Assembly (NCBI GenBank): GCA_013397865.1
Contig: VZTI01002650.1
Span: 831,607-895,606, forward strand
DNA: 64,000 nt
Reading direction: 5' to 3'
Origin: Struthidea cinerea
Taxonomy: Eukaryota > Chordata > Aves > Passeriformes > Corcoracidae
Part shown: one piece after another, positions 43,601 through 55,600 of the stretch
Numbering within the stretch: position 1 is the stretch's first letter
Layout: each line of letters opens with the position of its first letter
Program-made: the position numbers and the translations under genes
The notes under the pieces: generated by a model
Told to the model about the DNA's origin: nothing
Database searches by the model: none
What the model saw: only the letters and a program-made list of their open reading frames with translations

Positions 43601-46600
43601 TGTTTTCTGGTACAATGCATGTTCTGCCCCAGTGAAGAAGACGCGTGGCAGAGAGCCGGGCAGGGGGTGTCCGTCGGGACCGGCTGACCAGGTACCTGTC
43701 AGGTGCTCTGCTGTTTTCTGGGACTCTGTCCCAGATCTGTCAGTGCTATGAGGGAGTATTTTGGGTGTTAGGGTTTTTTGCCTTCTGAATTTGGTTGCAA
43801 ATGTAACTTCTGTGAAATTTCTCATGGACTCAGCAGCTATGCAAAGTGAGCAGGGACAGCAGTGTCCAGTCCAGCTGTCAACTTCTTCCAAAAATTAATT
43901 ATTTAACTGCTCAAATTTTCAAGGTAATAAAATCTTAGAGGTGTAGAACAATGGTTATTTTTCAGAAAGGATTTCTTCCTGTTTTGCAGAAAAGTAATCT
44001 GTCCTATTTTAATCCCGCTGGGGATACTTCAGCCAGTTGTGTTCTCAATGGCAGTGAGCAGTTAACACTATGGCCTGTGCTGTACTAAGTGCCAGGCCTA
44101 ATGCGAGACCTGCTGGTTCTTCCTGTATGTGACTCTGTACATTTTTCTTTATAGTTTTGGAAGTTTTTCATGATAGCAAGCACACAGCAATGTGGCTTCA
44201 TGCTTAAATCTTCCCTCTGAGGGCATCTAAATGTTTCCCATATTCCACCTTCTTTCCTTTTCTTTTTTTAATCTGCAATTAGCAGTTACTTGTGAAGGAA
44301 TAAAAATAGATACCAATACAGGATAGGAACCCTTAGGAAAACAAAGGGGTTAGGGGTATAATTTTTAAGGTCTTCCTGAGCTCAAAATTTTTAAGATTTC
44401 TTGGTCTCTTTTTTCATCATGAGTCATTAAGGTTCTGACTATTTAATGCAGACTTTGTAATGGTAAATTTTAAATAGGCTGGCGGCAGTTCTCAGCTCTG
44501 TAAAGGTCTGCAAGTGAGTTGCCTTTTTGTTTACATACTTGCCCTGTTTTTAAAACTTTGTTCCTAAATGTGCTGTTGTGTCACCGCTTACTATAGTTGC
44601 TGCAGTGGAGCCTAGGTGACTTATTTTAGCAAAAGAAGAAGAAATTGTTACTTTTCTTCACTAACTTTTAGTGCCAAGTGGTGTGTCATGTATTTTGATT
44701 TTCAACAGAAATTAGGGGAGAGGAAGAGTATATGGAAAAGTAATGATTTGCTATTTGATAACATTGTCAAAGCAAATTTTTTTGCAGCTCACTTGAATTA
44801 TTTCTTCTTCTTTAAAATATATCTTGTGCTATATGTGGCTATAAGTATATAAAATGAATAAATGCATGGACTGGCTATATAAATGTATATTTAAACATGA
44901 TGAACACTGATTTCTGTTATCTAGAGCATATAACTGATAGTGTCTCAGTAATGTCTGAAGAAGAATGATGCAATGGGAAAGACAAGTATGTGGCTGGAAT
45001 TTTGTCGCATAAGACAAAATAGACTTTGATACTGTGATACCAGGTTCACTTGGTAGATGCTTGACAAAATGGACTTTGTTGCTCTGATACAATGTTCACA
45101 AGCTACATTCTTGATCTTGTGGTATTTAATGATTTCCTTTAGCCTAGCACTATTTTTTTATTATCCCATAATTTATATGTTTAATTTTAAATGTCTAATC
45201 TAGCTCCTTATGAAGTCAGACACTCTACTCACCAGCAAGATGGACCATCATCAGGGAATTATGGAGGCAAATCTGCACCCACCTGTTCAACTCCTAACCG
45301 GGTAATGAATTGCATATTTTTCTCTAGTAGTGCTGCTAACAAAACAATAGAGAAATTCTCAAAAAAGGCAGAAAAATTCTCACTTTGAAAGTGAAACGTG
45401 TTCTTCATGGTGTTTTTAGACTGGAGACTGAAGTGGGCTTTTTTAGTATATGAGGAAAAAAAGCTGATGGGATGGAGAAATTAAAAAAAATAATTAAATT
45501 AATTAAATTGCTAAAGGTAAGTAGAAGTAAACCATTTTCATTTAAAGTACATGAGATTTCACAGAGATTCCTTCTTGATTTAGATTCTCATCTGTAACAC
45601 ATGCATAGTATTTATGGCTAACGTTCTGCATATTTTGTTTTTTTACCCCAGTTGGTTAAATTGCCCCTTAAAATAAATTAATTTCTGGGCATTTGTTTGT
45701 TTTTATGAAAATGGGTCTTATATTTTCCTACTGGTTGCAAAAGCAGATCTTTCCTGTGTTCCAGTATGCCTGCTGTGCATTTATTATGCAAACAAGTAGT
45801 TTGCCCTAAGGAAGGGCAAAGCTGTCTTAAGCAAGAGATTTTCCTGAATAAGTAAGACTCAGAGACTCTACATTTTCCTGAGTGCTTAGCACCTCACACC
45901 CACAATAAAATGTCACCTGAGCCTCCAAAGGAGATCTACAGGTAGTGTCACATAATTTGTGCTAACTTGAAATGAAATTGGGTGCATTTGTGTAGCACTT
46001 TGAAATGAAAATTAATTTACAGCTTTATGATGTTGCCTGTTTCAGGGATCTTTTGATGTATTTCAGAACTGGTGTTTTGCATTTGATTCTTGGGAAATAG
46101 ACAGGTATGTCAAAGAAAGGGTTTCTCAGCTGATTGTTGTTCATTCTTGCCCTCCCTTTTTAAGACTGTTATCATCCATGCTTAAATACTGAATACTAAT
46201 TTATTCCATTTTAACAAAGACACCAGCTGTATGGGCAGCCCTCGCGTAGATACCGCCATCCAACCTGCAAAAGGTACAGGCCCCCCTTAAACAAGTTAAT
46301 CAGAGAGCAAAGACAGAGCAAAGATGTAATTGGATTAAATACCCTTCTCCTCCAGAATATTCCTTTACCCAAAGGAGGATTTTTACTTAAACCTTGGGAA
46401 GTGATAGAAGTCTGAGGGGGTCTCTAGGGGCTTGTATGTCTCCCTGACTTGGCATAATGAGTGCTGAGTTATTGGGGTGAGCAGAGAGTCCAGAAAAAGT
46501 GGAATATCTCCATAGTTACAGCACCATTCCTAGATTAATTGTGTAGTTTCACAGCAAAGATAAATTTTCATGCACAAAGCTGCATAAATGCAGCTTTAGG

Positions 46601-49600
46601 TCCTTTATTGGTTCCATCCATTTGAGGTGTACAGTGTGCAGTTCAAGGTTGTAATGCATGGCAGCCAAAGGGGACCTCCAAAATGAATCTAGAGGTAATA
46701 AAGTATGACTTGGACTTCTAGTGGTCAGCAATACCAAGACTTCCTTTTCCTTTGAGCTTTGGTCATGTAAAACTTCTTTTAATTGCCTGGACAAAGATAC
46801 CTAATAATAGCCTCAGTTTTTTAACAGGTAAGTAGTGGGATGGCCATCAGTCTGGCCATTTCTGCTTCTTGTCTTCTGAAAATTTGTCTCTGCTAAATAG
46901 AAGAGTGTAAATCTGGTTTCTTGAGGTTTCCAGTGCCCTTCTGGTGTCCTCCCTGTGGCTGATGCCAGTGTCCCTCCCTTCAAGTCTCTTTCAGTGGAGC
47001 GGGAGCAGCAGGACAGCAGCACCCAGTACTCAGATGACCCTTGGAGGATAACGGAGGAGCAGCGAGATTACTACATCAACCAGTTCAGGTCCCTGCAGCC
47101 TGATCTCAACGCCTTTATTTCAGGTAATTTTTACCAAATACTGTGCACATAGAGTAGGGGGACCAGGCTGAGAGGTGAGAATGTTAAGTAAATAAATGCT
47201 TTTTTCTCTGGCAGTGCATTTGTAAGAGTTGGTTGCATTTTCTTTTAAAAGGTGGACTATTCAAACAATACTGTGACCCTTACATTTCCTCCTAAATATC
47301 CTGATTTTAGAGAAATAATTACCTCTAAGGGAGAAGTGTTGTCAATTTGGTAAAAATTAAAATGAGCTCTCTGTATTTGATGTACTGTATTTGTGGATCA
47401 CACCTGCAGTGTATATTGAGTTGAAAAACCCCTGAGGGTTGTGCTGGCTTATCCAGCAGAACCGTGGCAGTGTCCATCTGGTGACAGTGAAGCATGTGAA
47501 ACTGCCCTGTGTGGTCAAGCCTGAGGGTTTATAGTTCTGGGGGACTGAGATTTTGACCTTTAGGTAATTAGAAAACAATCCTGGAGAGCACGCACGTGGT
47601 AGAAGTATTGTTAAGAGGATACTGAGGTCTCTCTAATCATACTCAGATTTCCATCCTGTATAGAAGGTCCAGACTGCTTATGAGAGGAAACTTTGCTGTG
47701 TACAGACAGTTAGTCTGGCAAGGACTATGTCACAGGTTTTAAACTGAGGAAATTGTAATGAGCCCTGCTGTATCACTGGGGCTTGGATCCAGCCAAAAAT
47801 TTAAAGAAATGATCTGCTGCTAACTGAAATTAGTGCTTCAGCAGTTCTTCACCTCCATTAAGTCTCCCTCATGCAGTTTGCTTCAAAGAACAAATGGTTG
47901 TTCAGTGTTGGTTCTTTCCCCAGTGGTTGCCCAAGGGGAAGAGGATTATCACCCCAGAAGTCTGTGCTTTGCTTCCTTATAATTTGTAAGCCTGAACCCA
48001 GGAAGGGCTTCCAGGGTACCCCTAACAGCCTGTGCATATGAGATGGTGAAGAAGCGGATTTGTTAACTAGAAGTATGAGAAGGGCTGCTGTGGGAGGGTG
48101 AGTGGGGATGCCTGCAGTAGGACAGGAGTTGGGTGTGATCTGAATCTTCTGCAGTTTATTTTTTCTTTTTTTTTTTTTCCCCTCATAAAATTTTCACTGC
48201 AGGGAAAAGTCATGGTTGAAGCAGCACCTTGGGAGAGCAGTGCAGTTGTCAAAGCACTGTACTGCCATACACACGGCTTCTGGGTGAAGCAGGGCTGTTT
48301 GTGTCTGTTATTTCATCATTGGTGACATACTTACTATGCAGGTTAGAGTTACTAGTACTAAAGTGGGTTTCCCTTTATTTATTCTTCCCATATGGAGGGA
48401 ATGGAGAATTGAGGTCAACAGCTTTGTCTGGCTTTCTCTATCATTTACTCAGAAGGAGACAAATGGTCCAACATCTCTAGTAGCATCTGATTAATCTGAG
48501 CATCTCTCGGATGTAAATTAACTGTCTGCTTCTGGCACGGCAGACCTGGTAAAAGGGAAGGATTTGGAGAATTAATTTCCAATGGTTGATGAGGCATGCT
48601 TTCCCAACAGGTTCCGTAGCAAAGAATTTCTTCACAAAATCAAAACTGCCCATCCCAGAACTTTCTCACATCTGGTGAGTACTCTAATAGTGTTGGGGAT
48701 GCGTATCATGTTTTTTTTTTTTTTTTTTAAAGACACTTTATTCAACAGTTCTTTTTAAATTTTAGAAGTGTCTTCAACTATAATTATTGCTCTTATCTCC
48801 AGAATCACTTTGAGGCCCAAGCAGCAGGGTGCTCATTGATCTTCCTGACACACTTGTTTTCTGGAGAGATGTTTGCCTACTCAGCAGGACTGGGAAGGTT
48901 TGAACGGTGACGTAGCTGAGCGCTGTTCTTAAGTGTATTGTAAGCAGCATCATTAGCTCAAAGAACCGGTATTTTTCATGAAATGACACAGAGGAGTAGC
49001 ACCTCTGGAATGTTTTAGATGTGTTGTTGGTTTTATGTTTCTGTCTCTGTTCTGTCAGAGGAGGCCTAATTAAACAACTACATAATTCATTAGTGCTTTT
49101 CTAATGAACCAGTGCATTTGCTTTTAATGAGCTTATTGAGAAACAATTGCAGGTGGAACTGTACGTGATAAAATTTGACAAGAATTCTATTATATTTTCA
49201 TAAACAACATGGTGCTTTGTAATTTGTTGTCATCCTTGCATCTCTGATCGGAGGAACAAACAGTTTTAAACATGGATCAGAAATGCTGATAGTGATTTTA
49301 TTTTTATATATGCTTTTATGAAGAGAGATGAGACGAAAAGCTTGCAAGAGCCTAAACATCTGTCAGGGTCAAAGGATATGTCTGGAATCTTTTCAAAGCG
49401 GATTGTCAGTTGTGAAAATGAAAAAAAAACAACTGAAGAAACATAGTGGTGCAGGAAGTGAATTTTGGATTTTAAATTTAAGATTACTTAAAAAGAATGG
49501 CTTAACCTAATATGTTAGCAAAACAGATTTTATTTCTATTGGTAACGCAACGTGTTCTCTGTCCAGAATTTCAAGAAAAGTATTCCTTTCTAGCAGATAA

Positions 49601-52600
49601 TTGTAATTTTGTGGCAATGTGATTTATCAGGTTGCGTTGCTGTGTTAAACACATGGGATGTTTCAGTCCTTGTCACTATAACCTCAACAGCTTGAGAAAT
49701 GCTTGTTACTTTCAAAGAGCAAGAAATTATATATTTATTTTAGACCATGTGCCAAAGATAAAATATTACTCAATTTTTGCAAAGAGTTAATTTACAAAAT
49801 TGAATTCTTGAATTCAGTTTTAGTGTTTGTGAAGTGTGCTAGAATTAGAGAGAACTGCTTAGTGAGAAGTTAACAGCAATATTTAAACTTGCTAAGACCA
49901 TTAATTTTGCTCTTTTTTTGAGGTTAGTCAATGGTGCTAAGTAACCATTGCCAAAGTCCATATTTAACTTTTTCTTCTTGAATTGTTTTAAGATCATGCA
50001 TGGATTAGCCAAAAGTGCTTCCAAACAATGGAAGGTTAATTTCACCCTTGGAACAATGTGCACTTGCAGCTCAGAAGGCTAACTGTATCCTGGGCTGCAT
50101 CAAAAGAGGTGTGAGCAGCAGGGCAAGGGAAGGGATTCTGCACCTCTACTCTGCTCTGGTGAGACCCTACCTGGAGTGCTGTGTCCCGCTTTGGGGTCTT
50201 CAGCATAAGAACGATGTGGACCTGTTTGAATGAGTCCAGAGTAGGTCCACTAAGTTGATCACAGGACTGGAGCACCTCTCCTATGAAAACAGGCTGAGAG
50301 GCTTGGGGCTGTTCAGCCTGAAGAAGAGAAGGGTCTGGGAGACCTAGCAGCTTTCCAGTACCTAGCAGGGTCCACAAGAGAGCTGGAGAGGGACTTTTCA
50401 CGAGGGCATGTAGTGATAGGGCAAGGGGGATTGGCTGTAAGCTAAAGGAGGGCAGGTTCATCTTAGATATTGGGAAGGAATTCTTTGCTATAAGGGTCAT
50501 GAGGCCTTAGAACAGATTGCCTAGAGAGGTTGTGGACTCCCCATCCATGTAGGTGTTCATGGCCAGGCTGAATGGGGCTTTGAGTAACCTGGTCTAGTGG
50601 AAGGTTCCCTGCCCATGGCATGGGAGTTGGAACTAGATTATCTTTGACATCCCTTCTAACCCCAGCCACCCTATGATTCTGTAAGAATAGGTTATGTATT
50701 TCACATTCTAGTATACACGTACCATCATATTCAATGCCATGATGTATTGAAGAAATCTACTTTACTGAAAAGGAAAAAAGTGGCAAATCAGTATTAGAGA
50801 ATCAGCTTGCTTCATCTTTCCCAAGACAAATGTGCAAGTCAGGATCAAGTGTACATGACAGAGATGCTTGTCCTGTGTTAAAATATCCTTTCTCAGAGTT
50901 GCATTTTTGTCTCCCCCGTGATGGCCCTGAGGTAACACCTTGGAAAACGTGTGCCTGTTTTATCTACAGGGAGCTGAGTGACGTGGATTGTGATGGGGCA
51001 CTGACACTCCCGGAGTTTTGTGCTGCTTTCCACCTTGTGGTTGCGAGGAAGAATGGTTACCAGCTGCCTGAGACACTGCCAGAGACACTGCTGCCCGAGT
51101 ACCTTCAAGCAGGTAAAGTTCCTGCAGCAAGTCATGTCCCTGTAGTCATCTCAGAAATCCAACGTGTGTTAGACAGGTTCACTTTCCATCCTGGAATGGG
51201 CTTCTATGCCATGTAATGATTCTCCAGCTGCATTTAAGGCATGTGTTTTTAATTGTGCTTATGAGGTGATTGCTCAAGAAGTAATCTATCAAAGCATAGA
51301 GATAGGGATGCAAAGTGTAGCAGTTACCTGCCTCTCAATGTCTGCCCCTTTGCTTCATTGTGCTTCAGGTGTCAGGACAAATAAAGAGGCAGATGAGTAC
51401 CTGTAAAACAAAGGGAGTCCAGAAATGGCTTTAAACTGAAAGAGGACAGGTTTTAGTTAGATTTTAGGAAGAAATTGTTTACTGTGAGGGCAGTGAGTCA
51501 CTGGAACAGATTGCCCAGAGCAGCTGTGGATGCTCCACCCCTGAAAGTGTTCAAGGCCAGGTTGGGTAAGGCCTAGAGAAACCTTCCACCTCTAGTGGAA
51601 GGTGTCCTTCCCCATGGCAAGGGAGGTTGGAACAGGATGATCTTTAAAGTCTCGTCCAATCCAAACCATTCTATGAATCTATGATGTAGCTTTTAATTCT
51701 TTTGATGATCTTTCCTGAAAGTATCTGTCTCTTGAAGATTTGTTAAAAACAATACTGGACTGCATTAGAACTTAATATACTAGCATATTTTATCAGATGG
51801 TTGAATTTTTTTGTAATTTATTTTATGTAATTCTCAGATTCTTCTATGGGTAGTTTGCATTAATGACAGGAGGATTACAACAGTTTGTGTAGCACAAGGA
51901 TGAATTAATCCGAAATATACTTCAGTAACAATGTGCTGTGAAAGACCTGCCCTTTCATTTGTTCTCTTCAGTTATGTCTCTTTTAATTATAAATGAACGT
52001 TGAAATATATATTGTTACATCTAAAAAGTGTTCATGACTCTCGAGGGCAAGGAGGATTAATCACAGATGATAATTACAGTGCTCAGGGATAATATTTAAG
52101 ACCTAATAAAATCTCCATTAAATTTGATGACACTGAATATGTTAAAAGGCAGGAAAAGAACAAATCAAGCTGCAGTTAGGAAAATTAAATGTTGACCCTG
52201 TATCAGATTTGTGAAATAATTTCTCATGGAGTCATGTTCCCTGTAATCCACCATATTCATATCCAAAGCAATAAGCTCCTGGAAAACCTGCACTTCCAAA
52301 TCTTCATCACTTTTAGTCTCTCTAATTACATTCCCCTGTCATAATTACAGCTACCCTTTCCCCCGCCAGGACCACCACTTTGTTCACTACTTTCATGCCT
52401 GGTCTCATGATAAATTGGTTTGTAAACTCATCCATGCAGGTTCTTCTTGGTGTGTCTTCACATTAAGCCCTTTTGGGTAAAACTGCAATGGAAATAACTA
52501 TCTTTAGTACCAGGGAATCATTATGTCAATGGGAAAAACAGCATGGTAAGCTGCACTTTTTCCCTGGGAGTCGTCTTTTTCCCTATTTGTCCCTTTCAGC

Positions 52601-55600
52601 ACTTAGTTCTATCATTTTCTTAGATGATTATTGTTTCGTGCTGTTGCATGAAACCAACCATTTCAAGCAAATCTACATGGAAGAGGTGAAAGGACTAATT
52701 GTTTCTTGTGGGTCCTTTAAATACCCCAGCTAATGACCTAATTCTGGTTAATTCGAGGGTCTGAAAATATCTTGTGCTCATTCTGCTATCTGGTCAGGAT
52801 TCATAAATCCATCTTTTGAAAGACTTGCATTAATAAAAAGCAGAACATCTCAACGCACTCCAAGCCTGTGAATCACAGAAAAGCACAGAGCCCTGGTTTT
52901 ATTGCTTCTGAAATAAAAGCACTGATAAGTACGCAAGTGTCTCATACACTTACCTAAATTGTCAAAAGCAATTTTCAAGAGAAATCTTGTAGTTTCATGT
53001 TTTCATAATTTGATTTCTGTGAAATTTATACTTTTTTTTTTCAAATATTTTTGGCTTCTTAGGACCCCGATGACAATTACTGGAAACTTTTCCATTAGGT
53101 TGTTGTATTAGTTTCAGAATGAGGCATAATTTGGTTCACTTGAAGTATTTGCATCGATAAGGGTGTTGTTAAAGCTTGAAATAAAATGACTTGGAGCAAA
53201 AAAGCATTTAAGAATACATTAATCTTGCTAGTTTTATGACTTGTACCATAAACTACAAGCACAACTGGTCCAAGTGCTCTCCTGGCATAGGTCCATTGAC
53301 AATTTGACCCACCACCTTCTTTTTGGAAACTTTTTATTAAAACTAATTTGCAGAATCTCAAAAGCTATTTGCCCTGTGTGCAACCCACTGTACTGTAAAT
53401 TAAGACCAATTTCCAAGAGCTTAATTTATTGAGATAAAATAGATAGCCAAAAACTAGAAATGTCGTTATTCTGCCTTTTGATATATTGATCTTTTAAAAA
53501 AGATGTTTTCCAGCTCATAAGACAGATTTATCTCAGAGGAGCTAATCCCAGAGTGATACCACCAGAAGATAGAAATTAGCCTGTTGGGAATATTCCTTTG
53601 AGAAGTTAGATGTGATTTTTTAACTTTTTTTTTTCCCGTGATCTCAGTGTTGTTTCCTTGAAGATAGTATATGCTACGGCATCCACTATATTTAGTGCTT
53701 TGCTTTTAGCTGGCCTTCAATTTTAGTGTATAATTTAGATTCTACTATACTTTTCAGTATTCAAAAAGTCAAAATTGCAGCTGAAGGTAACGTGAGTAAC
53801 ATTTTTAAGAGAACAAGGTATAAACTATAAGATCAACTCAGTTGATACTGGACTGGGAGAAGGAAAAATTTCTTCAAATTTCACCATTATTTCTACAACA
53901 GAAATTATGCATGCTGTGCATTTCATGGCACTGACTTACTTAAGATGCAAGATAGAAAGATTTTCTTCGTGGTGTTTGTCATCCATGTCTTACGGTTTGT
54001 GTCTGTAATGTGGAAATGAAGGGCAGAGTTATGCTAGAACAGATTTATAAGAAGTGTGTATTAACCAAAGACTTGGTGTGTCTCTGTGTTTGGTTTTGGG
54101 TTGGTTTTTTGGGGGGGGTTGGGTTTTTTTGTTGTTTTTTGGGCGGGAGGGGGTGGTGACTTTTTTTGTTTTGTTTTTGTTTCGGGGTTTTTTGTGGGGT
54201 TTATTTTTGTTTGGTTTGTTTGTTTTTTGTGTTTTTTTTTTTCCTCCTGCAGCTTGTTTGAAGCCCATGCGTGACTGTGCACTGTTTGATTCTTATTCTG
54301 AGCCATTGCCAAGCAGTCAGCAGACTCGGGACTTCAGTCGAACAGAGGTGAGAAGGTGTAAGCTGGGTCCTTACCTTGCAGAGGGGAGGAGGCTGGACCA
54401 GCTTCACAGAGACTGTGCTATGTGAGTAGCAGGACTGTGAGTCTCTGAGAGGACTTCAGGAGTCTCTAAGCTTCCCATTAAGCCATCTCAACCCCCCATC
54501 TCAGCCATTTCTTCTGTGTGTGAAAAGGACTGACAGGCTTTTCAAGAGATGTTCCCACGTAACAGAGTTCACAGTAGTTGTTGAGGGACTTGTGAGATGC
54601 TGGAATCTGCAGAGAAATAGACTCTACCTGTTAGTGTCTTGCAGGGCTGCTGCAGGAGGGGCAGTGGGGCACATGGACCGTGTTTAGGTGAAGTATCTTC
54701 TGAGTCTGAATTGGTTGAAAATAGGAGGCTTCAGCACAGACCTAGAACCATAAAATCATGTAGTTTGGAAAAGACTTCCAAGATCATCAATTCCAACTGT
54801 TAGGCCAGCACTGTCTTCTTTCAGATAATTGTAGAGAGCAATAAGGTCACCCCTGAGCGTCCTTTTCTTCAGGATAAACAACCTCAGCTCCCTCAGCCAC
54901 TCCTTTTGTGCTCCGGGCCCTCCACCAGCTCCGCTGCCCTTCTTTGAACACATGCCAATGTCCTTTCTTGTAGTGAGGGACCCAGAACTGAGCACAGTAT
55001 GTTTGGTTGGATGGAACAGGGGCTTTGGACTAGATCTCCAGAAGTCCCTTCCAAGCCCAAGTGTTGTATGATTCTGTGAAGACTGCTGCAAGAAAAACTG
55101 CATTAAGGAGAAGAATTTAACACTGTGGTTAAATTCCAAAATGTGTAAAGACCTTATAGAACTGAACTAATCATGGCCACTGAGTTGTGCCTGAATATTG
55201 CAACTCTCGATATATGTGCTGTGGGATTTAAAGGTTTAGTGTTAAGGTAGTTAATCAAATGGCAGACTGACTGCAGGAACCGGCCCTTCTGACACTGCTT
55301 CCAAGTTTAAAAATAATGGTATGTCGTGGCAGCTCAGCAGGGCTGTTCTCCAGTTATTTCCTCCCAGTGCCTTGCTCTGGGGAGTCCCTGGGTCAGAACC
55401 TAGCTGCTCCCTCATCAAATCCTGCTTGGCAGTCGTACCACCAAACAGAATCTCTTAAGCTTCTATGGAGTACAGTGTTCGCTTTGGGCAATGCTGCAGT
55501 CAGCGCATTGAGCACCCAGCGTATTTTCTGAACTGTTACAATATACGTGGTATCCCTGGGAGGTGTTGTTCATCCTACAGCAGCTTAACCGAAGCACAGC

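Larger units (their letters stand above)
48675..50969 (+). other. REPS2 intron 7
   Basis: 2.3 kb, gtgagt to tatctacag. It begins with an 18-T run (48711-48728) close to the donor and carries a 0.6-kb CR1 copy (50049-50685) that ends 284 bases before exon 8. Confidence 0.93.
51113..54252 (+). other. REPS2 intron 8
   Basis: 3.1 kb, gtaaag to ctcctgcag. It has a CR1 tail (51406-51685) near its start and the G/T-only tract at its end. The middle (51700-54050) is AT-rich with nothing recognised. Confidence 0.93.

Noticed and set aside
46220..46273. 54-nt segment in intron 5 bounded by caaag and aag|gtacag, looking like a cassette exon
   Set aside because: In phase with exon 5 it hits a TAG after nine codons and the acceptor has a poor pyrimidine tract. 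Exons 5 and 6 already join with the expected length.
54029..54312. Lys/Asn/Pro-rich and Phe/Gly-rich 'proteins' from the tract before exon 9
   Set aside because: They are translations of a G/T low-complexity repeat, not genes.
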